Below, in pieces: positions 37,808 through 46,620 of a DNA stretch of 51,251 bases (position 1 is the stretch's first letter; every line of letters starts with the position of its first letter). This stretch comes from Clostridium sp. (GTDB lineage Bacteria > Bacillota > Clostridia > Clostridiales > Clostridiaceae). Under the pieces are notes generated by a model. It made no database searches. It had not been told where the DNA came from and saw only the letters and a program-made list of their open reading frames with translations. A program made the translations under genes and the position numbers. The DNA lies in assembly GCF_026168755.1 (NCBI RefSeq), contig NZ_JAPFDR010000019.1, positions 1 through 51,251 on the forward strand, given 5' to 3'.

Positions 37808-37894
37808 TAGGATTTCCTCGCAATTATTACTATTAATAAGATTATAAGGTAATTTTTCAAGGAAATTGTTACAAAAGAGTTACAGATTTATCAT

Positions 37895-37936
37895 AAAAAC
37901 TCTCTAATAATAGCTATAAATTATTAGAGAGTTTTT
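37895..37936. terminator. Terminator at the end of the rpiR remnant
   Basis: AAAAACTCTCTAATAAT (37895-37911) and its exact complement (37920-37936) form a 17-bp stem with A/T runs. It overlaps the last codons of the truncated rpiR frame. Confidence 0.85.
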
Positions 37937-38311
37937 TATAAGTGTTAAGTTTATAGTGTACATTTCTTTTATAGTCCAATTTAAAAAATTCAGTATACAT
38001 ACAATCATTTTTAGTACAATTTCATGTTCTGTTTCATTTTGTTTAAAGGGATAATTATAGTCTAGTGAGCTACTTTCTATTAAATATTCATTAATTGATG
38101 AAGAAGCTTGTACTTTTAATTCTGATAGTCCTGATAAGTCAAGTTTTTGACATAATCTATAGATTGTAGATGTTGAAACAAAACAAGCTTCACTAATTTC
38201 AGAAGCACTCATTTTGACAAATATTTCAGTATTATCTTGTATATATTTAACTAATATTTTTTTATTTTCAGTTAAGTTAGTAAGTTTATTTAATTTGAAA
38301 AAAATGTTCAT
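37904..38311 (-). pseudogene. Truncated RpiR-family regulator
   Basis: 135 aa instead of the usual ~280. The N-terminal RpiR helix-turn-helix domain is intact (SASEISEACFVSTSTIYRLCQKLDLSGLSELK), but the sugar-phosphate-binding SIS domain is missing: after NYPFKQNETEHEIVLKM the sequence loses family likeness and runs into the terminator. It may be a decayed gene or a short DNA-binding-only repressor. ATG at 38309-38311 follows AGGTGATC; the GTG nine nt earlier is inside the SD. Confidence 0.65.
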
Positions 38312-38331
38312 GAAGATCACCTCATGAACAT
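38304..38331. promoter_or_regulatory. Inverted repeat enclosing the rpiR SD and start codon
   Basis: ATGTTCATGA (38304-38313) and TCATGAACAT (38322-38331) are perfect 10-bp complements. The loop holds the SD (GGTGATCT on the minus strand) and one arm holds the start codon. It could be a palindromic operator for autoregulation or an RNA hairpin that hides the start. Confidence 0.6.
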
Positions 38332-38366
38332 TATATAATATTTGACTATGTAATTTTAATATCTTA

Positions 38367-39218
38367 TTAAAATTCTATTTCTTTAACATATTTACTTAGT
38401 GTATAGGCAATACCATCTTCTTCATTAGATAAAGTAACCTCATTAGCTATGGCTTTTAAGTCATCTACGGCATTTTCCATTGCTACACCAATGCCTGCAT
38501 ATTCAATCATTGATACATCATTATCTCCATCTCCAAAAGCAATCATTTCTTCTCTTTTAAAGCCCATAGGAGATAAAACTGTATCTAAAGCTTTTGCCTT
38601 ATCTATACCTTTTGCAGTAAATTCAAAGTAAAAAGGTGCTGTAAACATGCAGCTTAATTTATCTTTAAAAGGATCCATCATGTTTTTATAATTTTCCTGT
38701 AAATAATCAGGATCGCCAGCAGTTAAAATTTTATTTAAAGGATAATCAACAAAAGCTGCTAAATCATCTTTTTCACATAACTTAAATTTACCACCACGAG
38801 ATTCATATTGAATTATATTAAAAGGTTCACCATTTATTAGTATTTCATTATCAAACACGTTATTTACATACATGTAATTTCCTTTATCAATCATTGGCTT
38901 AACATTAAATTTTTTCATATGCTCAAGAACTGCTTGTCCTTCTTCGACACTCATGGTTTCATTGAATAAAACTTTATTTGTTTGACAATCAACAACTTTA
39001 GAGCCATTAAAAGATACTAGAAGACCATCATGTTTATCCATATCTAACTCTCTAGCAAAATCCATTAATCCAGAAGTAGGTCTTCCAGAGGCCAATATTA
39101 AAGTTACTCCTAGTTCTTGTGCTTTAATTAAAGCATTTTTAGTTTTTTTAGTTATTTCTTTTTTTCCATTAGTTAATGTACCATCAACATCCATTATTAT
39201 TACTCGTATATCACTCAT
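38367..39218 (-). CDS. Cof-type HAD-IIB sugar-phosphate phosphatase
   Basis: 283 aa. Motif I MDVDGTLT (nucleophile Asp), motif II LASGRPTSG, a Lys (KALD region, motif III) and motif IV FGDGDNDVSMIEYAG. The type IIB cap lies between motifs II and III. Usual substrates are sugar phosphates or flavin/PLP phosphates. The truncated rpiR gene downstream may have belonged to the same sugar-phosphate unit. Confidence 0.9.
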   Translation of the reverse strand: MSDIRVIIMDVDGTLTNGKKEITKKTKNALIKAQELGVTLILASGRPTSGLMDFARELDMDKHDGLLVSFNGSKVVDCQTNKVLFNETMSVEEGQAVLEHMKKFNVKPMIDKGNYMYVNNVFDNEILINGEPFNIIQYESRGGKFKLCEKDDLAAFVDYPLNKILTAGDPDYLQENYKNMMDPFKDKLSCMFTAPFYFEFTAKGIDKAKALDTVLSPMGFKREEMIAFGDGDNDVSMIEYAGIGVAMENAVDDLKAIANEVTLSNEEDGIAYTLSKYVKEIEF

Positions 39219-39345
39219 ATTTTACCTCCATAGTGTTTTATTTAATTATACTAATTTTGTATTAGAAAATTAATATATTAGATGGAGATTGAGGAATATG
39301 TTGCAAAAATAATTAATTTCATAAAAAAATTTTGAAAGAAGTATG

Positions 39346-40350
39346 TCAAATTTTAAATTTTCTAAAGGCTAAGGGTGTTTTTCCATGAGTTTTTTTAAAC
39401 ATTTTTACAAAGTTACTACTATAATTATATCCAAGATTTTTAGAAATTTCATCAATACTTAAGTCAGTAGTAGATAATAAATTTTCAGCCATTGTCATTC
39501 TAATAGAGTTAGTATATTCACTAATGGACATATGATATTTTGCAGAAAAACCAGCTTTTAATTTTTGTTCATTTAAAAATACCATTTTACTTAAACTTTT
39601 TATGGTAGGAGGATTGCAAGCTTCTTCTGTTAATATATCATGAGCTTTTTGTATTGCATTAGCATCAGCGGCAGTTAAAGTAACATATCTATCTTTTCCT
39701 ATCTTAATTTTTCCATAATTTAATTGATTAGTAAAAACATTCCCTGGAGATGAGTATATTTCATTATATAGTAGAGCAATACATTCTAATATTTTACTTT
39801 CTAAATAAATAGGAGTTATTTTATCAACTTCAGACATACTTCTTAATCCTTGAATGATAGAAGATATCTCAAGTGGTAAATATCTATAAGTATAGTTACT
39901 AATAAAATTATCAAAATCTATAGTTTTAGGAAAGCTTGGTCGTATTATTTCATCAAAATATTTTTTATAAATTGTTATTTCAGCACCATGAAAGTGTTGA
40001 CCTTTTTTCCACGTTTGCTTTCCTTTTATTCCTTTTTCAGACACAAAAAAAGATGAAGGACTAAAAGAGGATATAGGATTATTTTCAATTTCAAATTGTG
40101 TTTCGCCTGTATAGACAGTACCAAATCTCATTAAATGTTCATGATGTTCGAAAGATATAGAGAAATCTACAGGAATAGTATAGTCTCCTATTCCAAAATC
40201 ATAATATCCTTCTCTACTATATTTAATAAAATATCCAAGTTCAGGTTTAGCTTCATTTTTATAAATTGTATAATTTTCAGTTTTATAAGGTTTAAAGGTC
40301 ATTTTATTTAAAACTTCATTTTGAAAATCTTTTGTTGTTTTAGAAATCAT
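39346..40350 (-). CDS. AraC-family regulator, divergent from iron transport genes
   Basis: 334 aa: an N-terminal ~200-residue sensing part without clear family, and a C-terminal double helix-turn-helix (about 235-334; PPTIKSLSKMVFLNEQKLKAGF, SIDEISKNLGYNYSSNFVKMFKKTHGKTPLAFR). The PchR/YbtA-like layout and divergent position suggest activation of siderophore uptake upon ligand binding. ATG at 40348-40350 after GAGGG is preferred over an upstream TTG. Confidence 0.88.
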   Translation of the reverse strand: MISKTTKDFQNEVLNKMTFKPYKTENYTIYKNEAKPELGYFIKYSREGYYDFGIGDYTIPVDFSISFEHHEHLMRFGTVYTGETQFEIENNPISSFSPSSFFVSEKGIKGKQTWKKGQHFHGAEITIYKKYFDEIIRPSFPKTIDFDNFISNYTYRYLPLEISSIIQGLRSMSEVDKITPIYLESKILECIALLYNEIYSSPGNVFTNQLNYGKIKIGKDRYVTLTAADANAIQKAHDILTEEACNPPTIKSLSKMVFLNEQKLKAGFSAKYHMSISEYTNSIRMTMAENLLSTTDLSIDEISKNLGYNYSSNFVKMFKKTHGKTPLAFRKFKI

Positions 40351-40410
40351 AATATCCCTCAATGCTTATTAAATTAGATTATTAAATAATATAACATAAA
40401 AATAATTAAT

Positions 40411-40452
40411 GCACATGTGAAATTTTTAATTTTGCATGTGTTTTTAATTTAT
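40411..40452. promoter_or_regulatory. Direct repeats, candidate AraC-type operator
   Basis: GCACATGTGAAATTTTTAATTT (broken here as GCACATGTG + AAATTTTTAATTT) is followed at once by a shorter copy, GCATGTG + TTTTTAATTT. Direct repeats about 20 bp apart between an AraC gene and its divergent target suit this family. The 8-bp palindrome CACATGTG lies in the first copy. Confidence 0.45.
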
Positions 40453-40558
40453 AACGCAATAATTATTTATAAAAGATATGGAAATACTAGTTTAAAGGAG
40501 AGTAGTAACTTAAAAATTATTTAATAGGATGATAAAATTATTAAATTAGGTGCAATAG

Positions 40559-40587
40559 TTGAAATGAGAATGACTCTCATATACAAT
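40559..40587 (+). promoter_or_regulatory. Iron importer promoter with embedded Fur box
   Basis: TTGAAA (40559-40564), 17-bp spacer, TACAAT (40582-40587). The spacer begins with TGAGAATGACTCTCA (40565-40579), a 7-1-7 dyad with one mismatch that fits the Fur consensus TGATAATNATTATCA. Fur-Fe bound here would directly block RNA polymerase. Confidence 0.82.
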
Positions 40588-40647
40588 CAACTCATGTAGA
40601 ACAAGAAAGATAAAAATAGTTTATGAAATATATATGGAGGTATACTA

Positions 40648-41598
40648 ATGAAGAAGAAAATATTAAAAACTTTAGTAGCTACTTGTATGACAGCTATGAT
40701 GTTTGTTGGATGTGCAAGTAATGGTGCGAAAAATGAAGATAAAACTTCAGAAAATACTGTAACAATTACAGATGTAAGAGGGGAAGTAGAAATACCAGCA
40801 GATCCTCAAAGAATAGTAGATTTAAGTGGTAATAGTGATATTTTATCAATCTTAGGATATAAAGTTGTAGGGACTGCAAATAGTGATGCTTATGATTACA
40901 CTAAATTCCCTTCATACTTAGAAGAGACATTAAGTGGAGCTGAAATATTAGGATATAGCATGCAAGATACTATGGATGTGGAAGCAGTTATGAACTTAAA
41001 CCCAGACTTAATAGTTATATCAACAGTTCAAGAAAAAATGTATGATCAATTAAGTGAAATTGCTCCAACAGTTATGATTCAATTAGAAGCTTTAAACTGG
41101 AAAGATGATGTTAAAGCTTTAGCAAAAGTATTTAACAAAGAAGATGATGCTAATGAATGGATAGCTAATTATGAAGCTAAAGCAAAAGAAGCTGGAGATA
41201 AAATCAAGGCAGAATATGGTGAAGATACAACATATCTTTCATTCTTAGCAAGTGGTGGACAGTTCTTTATCTTTGATGGTGCAGGATTCGGGGATGTATT
41301 ATATAACGATATGGGATTAGCTAAGCCAGCAGGAATGCCAGAACAAACAGATATTAGTTTACCAGTTGTAACTTATGAAGGATTAGCAGCAATTCAATCA
41401 GATTATATCTTCTTAATTGCAACAGATGAAGATTTAGCTCAATTAGAAGCAAATAGTATTTGGAATAACTTACCTGCAGTTAAAAATGGTAATGTAGTAG
41501 TATTAGAATCATCACCATACTTTAACCAAGGATACAGTTCAATCGGAAGAGAAATATTAGTAGACGAAATAGGTGACATGTTAAATGAAACAAAGTAA
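40648..41598 (+). CDS. Iron-siderophore ABC transporter substrate-binding lipoprotein
   Basis: 316 aa. Lipoprotein signal peptide with lipobox FVGC (Cys22). Type III binding-protein fold (Peripla_BP_2): VTITDVRGEVEIPADPQRIV opening, the central helix, and a C-terminal lobe. Captures ferric siderophore outside the cell. Its last 14 nt overlap the first permease gene. GGAGG supports the start. Ligand not predictable. Confidence 0.93.
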   Translation: MKKKILKTLVATCMTAMMFVGCASNGAKNEDKTSENTVTITDVRGEVEIPADPQRIVDLSGNSDILSILGYKVVGTANSDAYDYTKFPSYLEETLSGAEILGYSMQDTMDVEAVMNLNPDLIVISTVQEKMYDQLSEIAPTVMIQLEALNWKDDVKALAKVFNKEDDANEWIANYEAKAKEAGDKIKAEYGEDTTYLSFLASGGQFFIFDGAGFGDVLYNDMGLAKPAGMPEQTDISLPVVTYEGLAAIQSDYIFLIATDEDLAQLEANSIWNNLPAVKNGNVVVLESSPYFNQGYSSIGREILVDEIGDMLNETK

Positions 41599-42577
41599 TA
41601 AACGTACAATAATATTTGTGATTTGTAGTTTGTTGCTCTTAATAGGAGGATTGACTTTAGCCATTAGGCTAGGGTCAGTCCATATTACGTTTTCAGACAT
41701 TTGGAATAGTATATTTAATTATAGTGAAACTTTAGAGCTTATGTTAGTTAGAGATGTACGTATTCCAAGAGCTCTTGCTGTATTATTTACAGGTGGAGTA
41801 TTAGGAGTAACAGGAGCAATGATTCAAGGTGTTACGAGAAATCCAATAGCTGAACCATCTATTTTAGGTATAAGCCAAGGAGCAACTTTAGTAATAGCTA
41901 TTTTTTATGCAGCAGGAATAGGAATAACTACACAAAATGTAATGATAGCTTCTTTTATAGGAGCATTAATAACTGGAATAATAGTTTTAGGATTTATATC
42001 AAAAAAAGCCAATAATAATTCAATTGCAAAGATACTTTTAGCAGGAACAGCCATGAGTACGTTTTTTATTTCTTTAACTACGGTAATTGGTTTATTATCA
42101 AATCAATCTCAAATGATAGGATTTTGGGTATCAGGTGGATTTAGAAATGCAAGCTGGGCAGATTTTAGATTGATTTTTATAGTAGGAGTTATAGGGCTTA
42201 TTATAGCAATATTATTATCACCAAAGATAAATATATTGAACTTAGGTGATGATGTTGCAATTGGACTTGGAGAAAATCCAGAAAAAATAAGATTTATTAC
42301 TCTTATGGTTATGATACCAATGTGTGCAGCAGCAGTTGCAGTTGGTAAAAATATAGCTTTTGTAGGGCTTATAGTTCCTCAAATAGTTAGAAAAGTATTA
42401 GGAGAAGATTATAGAAGAAATATTCCATGTTCATTTTTACTTGGAGCAGTTCTTCTAACTTTTGCAGATATTGCAGCAAGAATGATATTTGATCCTTATG
42501 AAACACCAATTGGAGTGTTTACAGCATTAATAGGAATACCATTCTTCATATCAGTAGCTAGAAAGGAGAGGGGATAA
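41585..42577 (+). CDS. FecCD-family iron ABC permease 1
   Basis: 330 aa, about nine to ten membrane helices; motifs RDVRIPRALAVLFTGGVLGVTGAMIQGVTRNPIAEPSILG-type region and GLIVPQIVRKVLGEDYR (coupling helix to the ATPase). Overlaps the lipoprotein gene by 14 nt and the next permease by 1 nt. Confidence 0.93.
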   Translation: MKQSNKRTIIFVICSLLLLIGGLTLAIRLGSVHITFSDIWNSIFNYSETLELMLVRDVRIPRALAVLFTGGVLGVTGAMIQGVTRNPIAEPSILGISQGATLVIAIFYAAGIGITTQNVMIASFIGALITGIIVLGFISKKANNNSIAKILLAGTAMSTFFISLTTVIGLLSNQSQMIGFWVSGGFRNASWADFRLIFIVGVIGLIIAILLSPKINILNLGDDVAIGLGENPEKIRFITLMVMIPMCAAAVAVGKNIAFVGLIVPQIVRKVLGEDYRRNIPCSFLLGAVLLTFADIAARMIFDPYETPIGVFTALIGIPFFISVARKERG

Positions 42578-43584
42578 TGAATAAGAAAAAATTTAAAATA
42601 GTTATATCAGTTTTACTTGTTTTATTAATAATCTCCTTTATGGTTACATTATGTTGGGGTACATATAAGGTTTCACCAGGAGAGGTTATTAATACTCTTT
42701 TAGGAAATGGAACGAAACTTCAAAATACAGCAATATTAACTATTAGACTTCCAAGGTTATTAGTTGGAATGTTTGTAGCAATTGCACTATCAACAGCAGG
42801 AGCAATTCTTCAAACTATAACAAAAAATGATTTAGCAGATACAGGGATAATAGGTATAAATGCTGGAGCTGCTGTGGCAGCAGTATTGTTTATTACATAT
42901 TCAACTGGGGCATATTATAGTGAGCTTGGACAATTATCTATATTTGTACTACCTGCTATGGCTATAATAGGAGCAGCAGTTACTGCATTCATAATATATA
43001 TGATGTCTAGTAGAAAAGGAATAAAGCCTAAAAAACTTTTATTAATTGGAATTGGATTAAATGCAGGACTTAATGCATTTATAACATTCTTCACTTTTAG
43101 GGGTGGTGTTGGAGACTATAATAGAGTTTTAGTTTGGACCTCAGGAAGCCTTTGGGGATCTGGATGGAGCTATGCAAAGGTAATAATTCCAATAGTAGCT
43201 TTAATGTTTATAGTAGTTCTATTAAATCATAAAAAGTTAGATGTTTTAAATCTTTCAGATGAACTTGCTATATCATTAGGTTTAAATCTAGAAAAAGAAA
43301 GAAAGAAATTTTTAACTTTTGCAGTTATATTAGCAGGAACTGCAACAGCATTTGCAGGTAATATTGGATTCTTAGGACTTATATCTCCTCATATTGCAAG
43401 AAAGTTAGTTGGACCTTATCATAAAAAGTTTGTTACAGTTTCAGCAATTATAAGTGTTATTATAGTTCTTCTTGCAGATGCAGTTTCAAGAAATTTATTC
43501 TCTCCAATTGAAATTCCAGTAGGAATAACAGTATCAATATTTGGAGTACCATATTTTATTTATTTAATGATGAAGGAGAAATAA
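42577..43584 (+). CDS. FecCD-family iron ABC permease 2
   Basis: 335 aa, nine to ten helices, the pattern RLPRLLVGMFVAIALSTAGA and GLISPHIARKLVG. Forms the heterodimeric channel with permease 1. Begins in TAATG at the stop of the previous gene; the ATPase gene starts 2 nt after it. Confidence 0.93.
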   Translation: MNKKKFKIVISVLLVLLIISFMVTLCWGTYKVSPGEVINTLLGNGTKLQNTAILTIRLPRLLVGMFVAIALSTAGAILQTITKNDLADTGIIGINAGAAVAAVLFITYSTGAYYSELGQLSIFVLPAMAIIGAAVTAFIIYMMSSRKGIKPKKLLLIGIGLNAGLNAFITFFTFRGGVGDYNRVLVWTSGSLWGSGWSYAKVIIPIVALMFIVVLLNHKKLDVLNLSDELAISLGLNLEKERKKFLTFAVILAGTATAFAGNIGFLGLISPHIARKLVGPYHKKFVTVSAIISVIIVLLADAVSRNLFSPIEIPVGITVSIFGVPYFIYLMMKEK

Positions 43585-43586
43585 TT

Positions 43587-44387
43587 ATGGAAGCTATTAG
43601 TGTAAAGAACTTAAGTGTGGCATATGAAAATAATACTATAATTGAAGATATGAGTTTATCTATACCAAAGGGAAAAATAAGCATAATAATTGGAGCAAAT
43701 GGATGTGGTAAATCAACTTTACTTAAAACTATAGCAAGAATTAATAAACCTAAGACTGGTGATATCTTAATTAATAATAAAAATATAAAAAAGATAAAAG
43801 AAAAGAACATAGCAAAAGAAGTTGCATTTTTACCACAAGGGCCAGTTTGTCCAGATGGACTTACAGTAAGAGAACTTGTTGCATTTGGTAGATTTCCACA
43901 TCAAAAAATGATTGGTGGTCTTACTAGTCAGGATAAAGAAATTATTGATTGGGCAATAGAAGAAACAGGTCTTAGTGAATTTGCTGATAGAGGAGTTGAA
44001 AACTTATCTGGTGGTCAAAGGCAAAGAGCTTGGATTGCTATGACTTTAGCTCAAGAAACTGAAATAATAATGCTTGATGAACCTACAACTTATCTTGATA
44101 TGTCTTATCAACTTGAAGTATTAGAAGTGCTTCAAAAGCTTAATAAAGAAAAAAATATTACAGTAGTTATAGTTCTTCATGAGCTTAATAATGCTTGTAG
44201 ATTTGCAGATAATATTATTGGTCTTAAAAAGGGAAAGATTATCTGTCAAGGAAGACCAGTGGATGTAATTAATAAAGAAAATTTAAAAACTATATATGGA
44301 ATAGATGCCAACCTTACAGTAAGTGAAGATGGACAATATCCAATATGTATGGAGTATGACTTATTTAGGGGGACAGATGAAAAATAA
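43587..44387 (+). CDS. Iron-siderophore ABC transporter ATP-binding protein
   Basis: 266 aa. Walker A GANGCGKSTLLK, Q-loop FLPQGP, signature LSGGQRQRAWIAMTLAQ, Walker B IIMLDEPTTYLD and the switch His in VLHELN. FepC/FhuC-type. Powers import through the two permeases. Its end overlaps the MFS gene by 11 nt. Confidence 0.95.
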   Translation: MEAISVKNLSVAYENNTIIEDMSLSIPKGKISIIIGANGCGKSTLLKTIARINKPKTGDILINNKNIKKIKEKNIAKEVAFLPQGPVCPDGLTVRELVAFGRFPHQKMIGGLTSQDKEIIDWAIEETGLSEFADRGVENLSGGQRQRAWIAMTLAQETEIIMLDEPTTYLDMSYQLEVLEVLQKLNKEKNITVVIVLHELNNACRFADNIIGLKKGKIICQGRPVDVINKENLKTIYGIDANLTVSEDGQYPICMEYDLFRGTDEK

Positions 44388-45651
44388 AAATTTTATAATA
44401 ATAGTTATAGGACAGATTATTTCTTTATTTGGAAATGCAATTCAAAGATTTAGTATGTCATTATACTTATTAGAATTTACAGGTAGTACAGCTACTTTTG
44501 CTAACATATTAGCCATATCAACAATACCTTATATTTTATTTGCACCAATTGCAGGTAGATTGTCTGACAATATAAATAGAAAAAAGATAATGGTATATTT
44601 AGATTTATTTTGCTCGATACTAATTGGAGTATATGCATTCATATTACTTAGAGGAAATGATAGTGCCTTAATAGTTGGTACTGTTATGTTTATGTTATCA
44701 GTATGTGCTACTTTATATGGACCAGCAGTAACATCTTCAATACCGCAAATAGTAGAAGAGGATAAACTAACTTCAGCAAATGGAGTAATTAACCAAGTTG
44801 GTTCAATAGTTAACTTTGTTGGGCCAATACTAGCTGGTATTCTTTATGGATTGTTAGGTATAAAAGTAATAGTAATAATAAATGCAGTAAGCTTTTTGGT
44901 TTCTGCAATAATGGAAATGTTTTTAGATATTCCAGACGTGGTAAAAGATAAAGTTATTAGTGAGAAGGAAATAGCAGTTAATAAGGATAATGAAAAAATA
45001 TTATCTATGGATTTTGTTAAAAAGTCTTTTGTAGATATGAAAGAAAGCTTTGTTTATTTAAAAAATCAAAAGAAAATTGTACTTGGAATTATAGCTTCTT
45101 ATGCGTTATGTAATATTTTCTTAGTACCAATACTATCTATAGTTGCTCCATATTTTATAAATGTATTTTTAGGACTTCCATCAGAGGTTTTTGGAATTGT
45201 AGAAGCAATATGTGTATTAGGAATGATATTAGGTGGATTTTGGATTAGTGTAAAACCTAATATGTTTTCTATGAAAAAGGTACATTATACATATTTCCCG
45301 ATGATAGCAGGTGTTATTGTAATGTCTACATTAGGGTTTATAAAGTTAAATAATTATGCTCTAGCTGGGATATTTGCACTTGGAGGTCTTGCAATAATGT
45401 TATCTTTATCATTATCTAATGTATTAACTTTAACATTTATACAAAAGCAAGTGCCAAGAGAAATGCTTGGACGTGTATCAGCATTTTCAACAGCAGTAGC
45501 AACTATAAGTGTTGCGCCGGGGCAGTTATTATTCGGACAAGTTATAGATATGGGAATACCAATAGGAATTATACTATTAGTTTCAGCTATATTTAATATT
45601 GGACTTATGTTGTTTGTTAAGTGGAATGTAAGGGGGTTGAAAAGTTCTTAG
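44377..45651 (+). CDS. MFS transporter of the iron operon
   Basis: 424 aa, 12 predicted helices, MFS signature GRLSDNINRKKIM between helices 2 and 3. Start ATG 44377 follows GGGGG inside the ATPase gene; an earlier in-frame ATG would add 18 polar residues. In a Fur-controlled operon it may export a siderophore (EntS-like), though a drug exporter is equally possible by sequence. Confidence 0.82.
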   Translation: MKNKNFIIIVIGQIISLFGNAIQRFSMSLYLLEFTGSTATFANILAISTIPYILFAPIAGRLSDNINRKKIMVYLDLFCSILIGVYAFILLRGNDSALIVGTVMFMLSVCATLYGPAVTSSIPQIVEEDKLTSANGVINQVGSIVNFVGPILAGILYGLLGIKVIVIINAVSFLVSAIMEMFLDIPDVVKDKVISEKEIAVNKDNEKILSMDFVKKSFVDMKESFVYLKNQKKIVLGIIASYALCNIFLVPILSIVAPYFINVFLGLPSEVFGIVEAICVLGMILGGFWISVKPNMFSMKKVHYTYFPMIAGVIVMSTLGFIKLNNYALAGIFALGGLAIMLSLSLSNVLTLTFIQKQVPREMLGRVSAFSTAVATISVAPGQLLFGQVIDMGIPIGIILLVSAIFNIGLMLFVKWNVRGLKSS

Positions 45652-45673
45652 AATTTAATAATTTAATTTTTAT

Positions 45674-45708
45674 AAAACCATGTAGAAATATATAGTTATA
45701 TGGTTTTT
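45674..45708 (+). terminator. Terminator of the iron operon
   Basis: AAAACCAT (45674-45681) and ATGGTTTT (45700-45707) with an AT-rich loop and T-run. Confidence 0.7.
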
Positions 45709-45754
45709 ATTATACATTTTGAGTATATTTGACAATATCACTAATTAGTTATAA

Positions 45755-45910
45755 ATTAAGAGAGATTTTTTAATATTTATTGTATTAAGTGGAGAACTTA
45801 TAAATGAACCAATAGTATCACATGGATTATTGGTTATGAATACAATGAAAGAAATATATCAAGCTTATGAATATTTTGAGAGTAATAAGTTTGGAACAGA
45901 AGAATTTTAA
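45755..45910 (+). pseudogene. C-terminal remnant of a pirin-family gene
   Basis: A 51-codon open stretch after a TAA encodes the typical pirin tail: LSGELINEPIVSHG, LLVMNTMKEIYQAYEYF, then ESNKFG and a stop. Pirins normally end in ...GxPLNEPVVxYGPFVMNT..EI..A..DY..GKFG. The preceding ~230 residues are absent and no start or SD is present, so this is a relic. It sits directly before an azoreductase, a neighbour pirins often have. Confidence 0.75.
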
Positions 45911-45941
45911 AAAGTAGAAGTTATAAAGAGGAGAAAAAATT

Positions 45942-46538
45942 ATGAGTAAAGTATTATATATTAAAGCCAATATTAAACAAGAAGGAGAATCTAGAACTTT
46001 TAAAGTATCAGATAGTTTCGTAGAAGAATATAAGAAAAATAATCCTAATGATGAAGTTGTTGTATTAGATTTATATAAAGAAAACATAGATTTCTTAAGA
46101 CAAGAAGATTTAGGAGTAATATTTGGGCCTAAAAATGATGAGAGCAAAAATAATCCAAAATTAAAATATGCATATCAATTTGCAGAAGCAGATAAGTATA
46201 TAATTGCAGCACCTATGTGGAATTTAAGTTTCCCAGCAATTTTAAAGGCTTATATAGATTATGTAAGTGTAACAGGTATAACATTTAAATATACAGCTGA
46301 AGGTCCAGTAGGTCTTTTAAATAATAAAAAGGCTATACACATAGTAGCTAGAGGTGGAGAATATGTTAATGCACCATATGAAATGGGAGATAGATATTTA
46401 AGAACTATATTGGGATTCTTTGGTATAACAGAAGTAGAAACACTTGCAATAGAAAACTTAGATGTTATGGGTGCTGATGTTGAAGGGAAAGTAAAGGATG
46501 CAATAAATAATGCTAGTAATATTGCAAAAAACTTTTAG
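45942..46538 (+). CDS. FMN-dependent NADH-azoreductase / quinone reductase (AzoR-like)
   Basis: 198 aa flavodoxin-like fold: an SRTFKVSDSFVEEY phosphate-binding opening, PMWNLSFPAILKAYIDYV FMN-contact motif, and a GLLNNKKA strand with ARGG loop. Two-electron reduction of quinones or azo compounds. GAGGAG precedes the ATG. The pirin relic just upstream hints that it was once the second gene of a pair. Confidence 0.9.
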   Translation: MSKVLYIKANIKQEGESRTFKVSDSFVEEYKKNNPNDEVVVLDLYKENIDFLRQEDLGVIFGPKNDESKNNPKLKYAYQFAEADKYIIAAPMWNLSFPAILKAYIDYVSVTGITFKYTAEGPVGLLNNKKAIHIVARGGEYVNAPYEMGDRYLRTILGFFGITEVETLAIENLDVMGADVEGKVKDAINNASNIAKNF

Positions 46539-46589
46539 AATTTAATCTACAATATAGATATAATTGAGAATCAAAGAGAGTATAAAAAC

Positions 46590-46620
46590 AAACCTAGTTC
46601 GAATTTAAACTAGGTTTATT
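46590..46620. terminator. Bidirectional terminator
   Basis: AAACCTAGTT (46590-46599) and AACTAGGTTT (46608-46617), a perfect 10-bp stem between convergent azoreductase and VanY-type genes; it overlaps the minus-strand stop codon. Confidence 0.75.

Noticed and set aside
38155..38164. Another ATCTATAGAT palindrome as a LysR site
   Set aside because: It lies inside the rpiR coding sequence, far from a suitable promoter, and is more likely a chance match in AT-rich DNA; it is kept as a warning about motif specificity.
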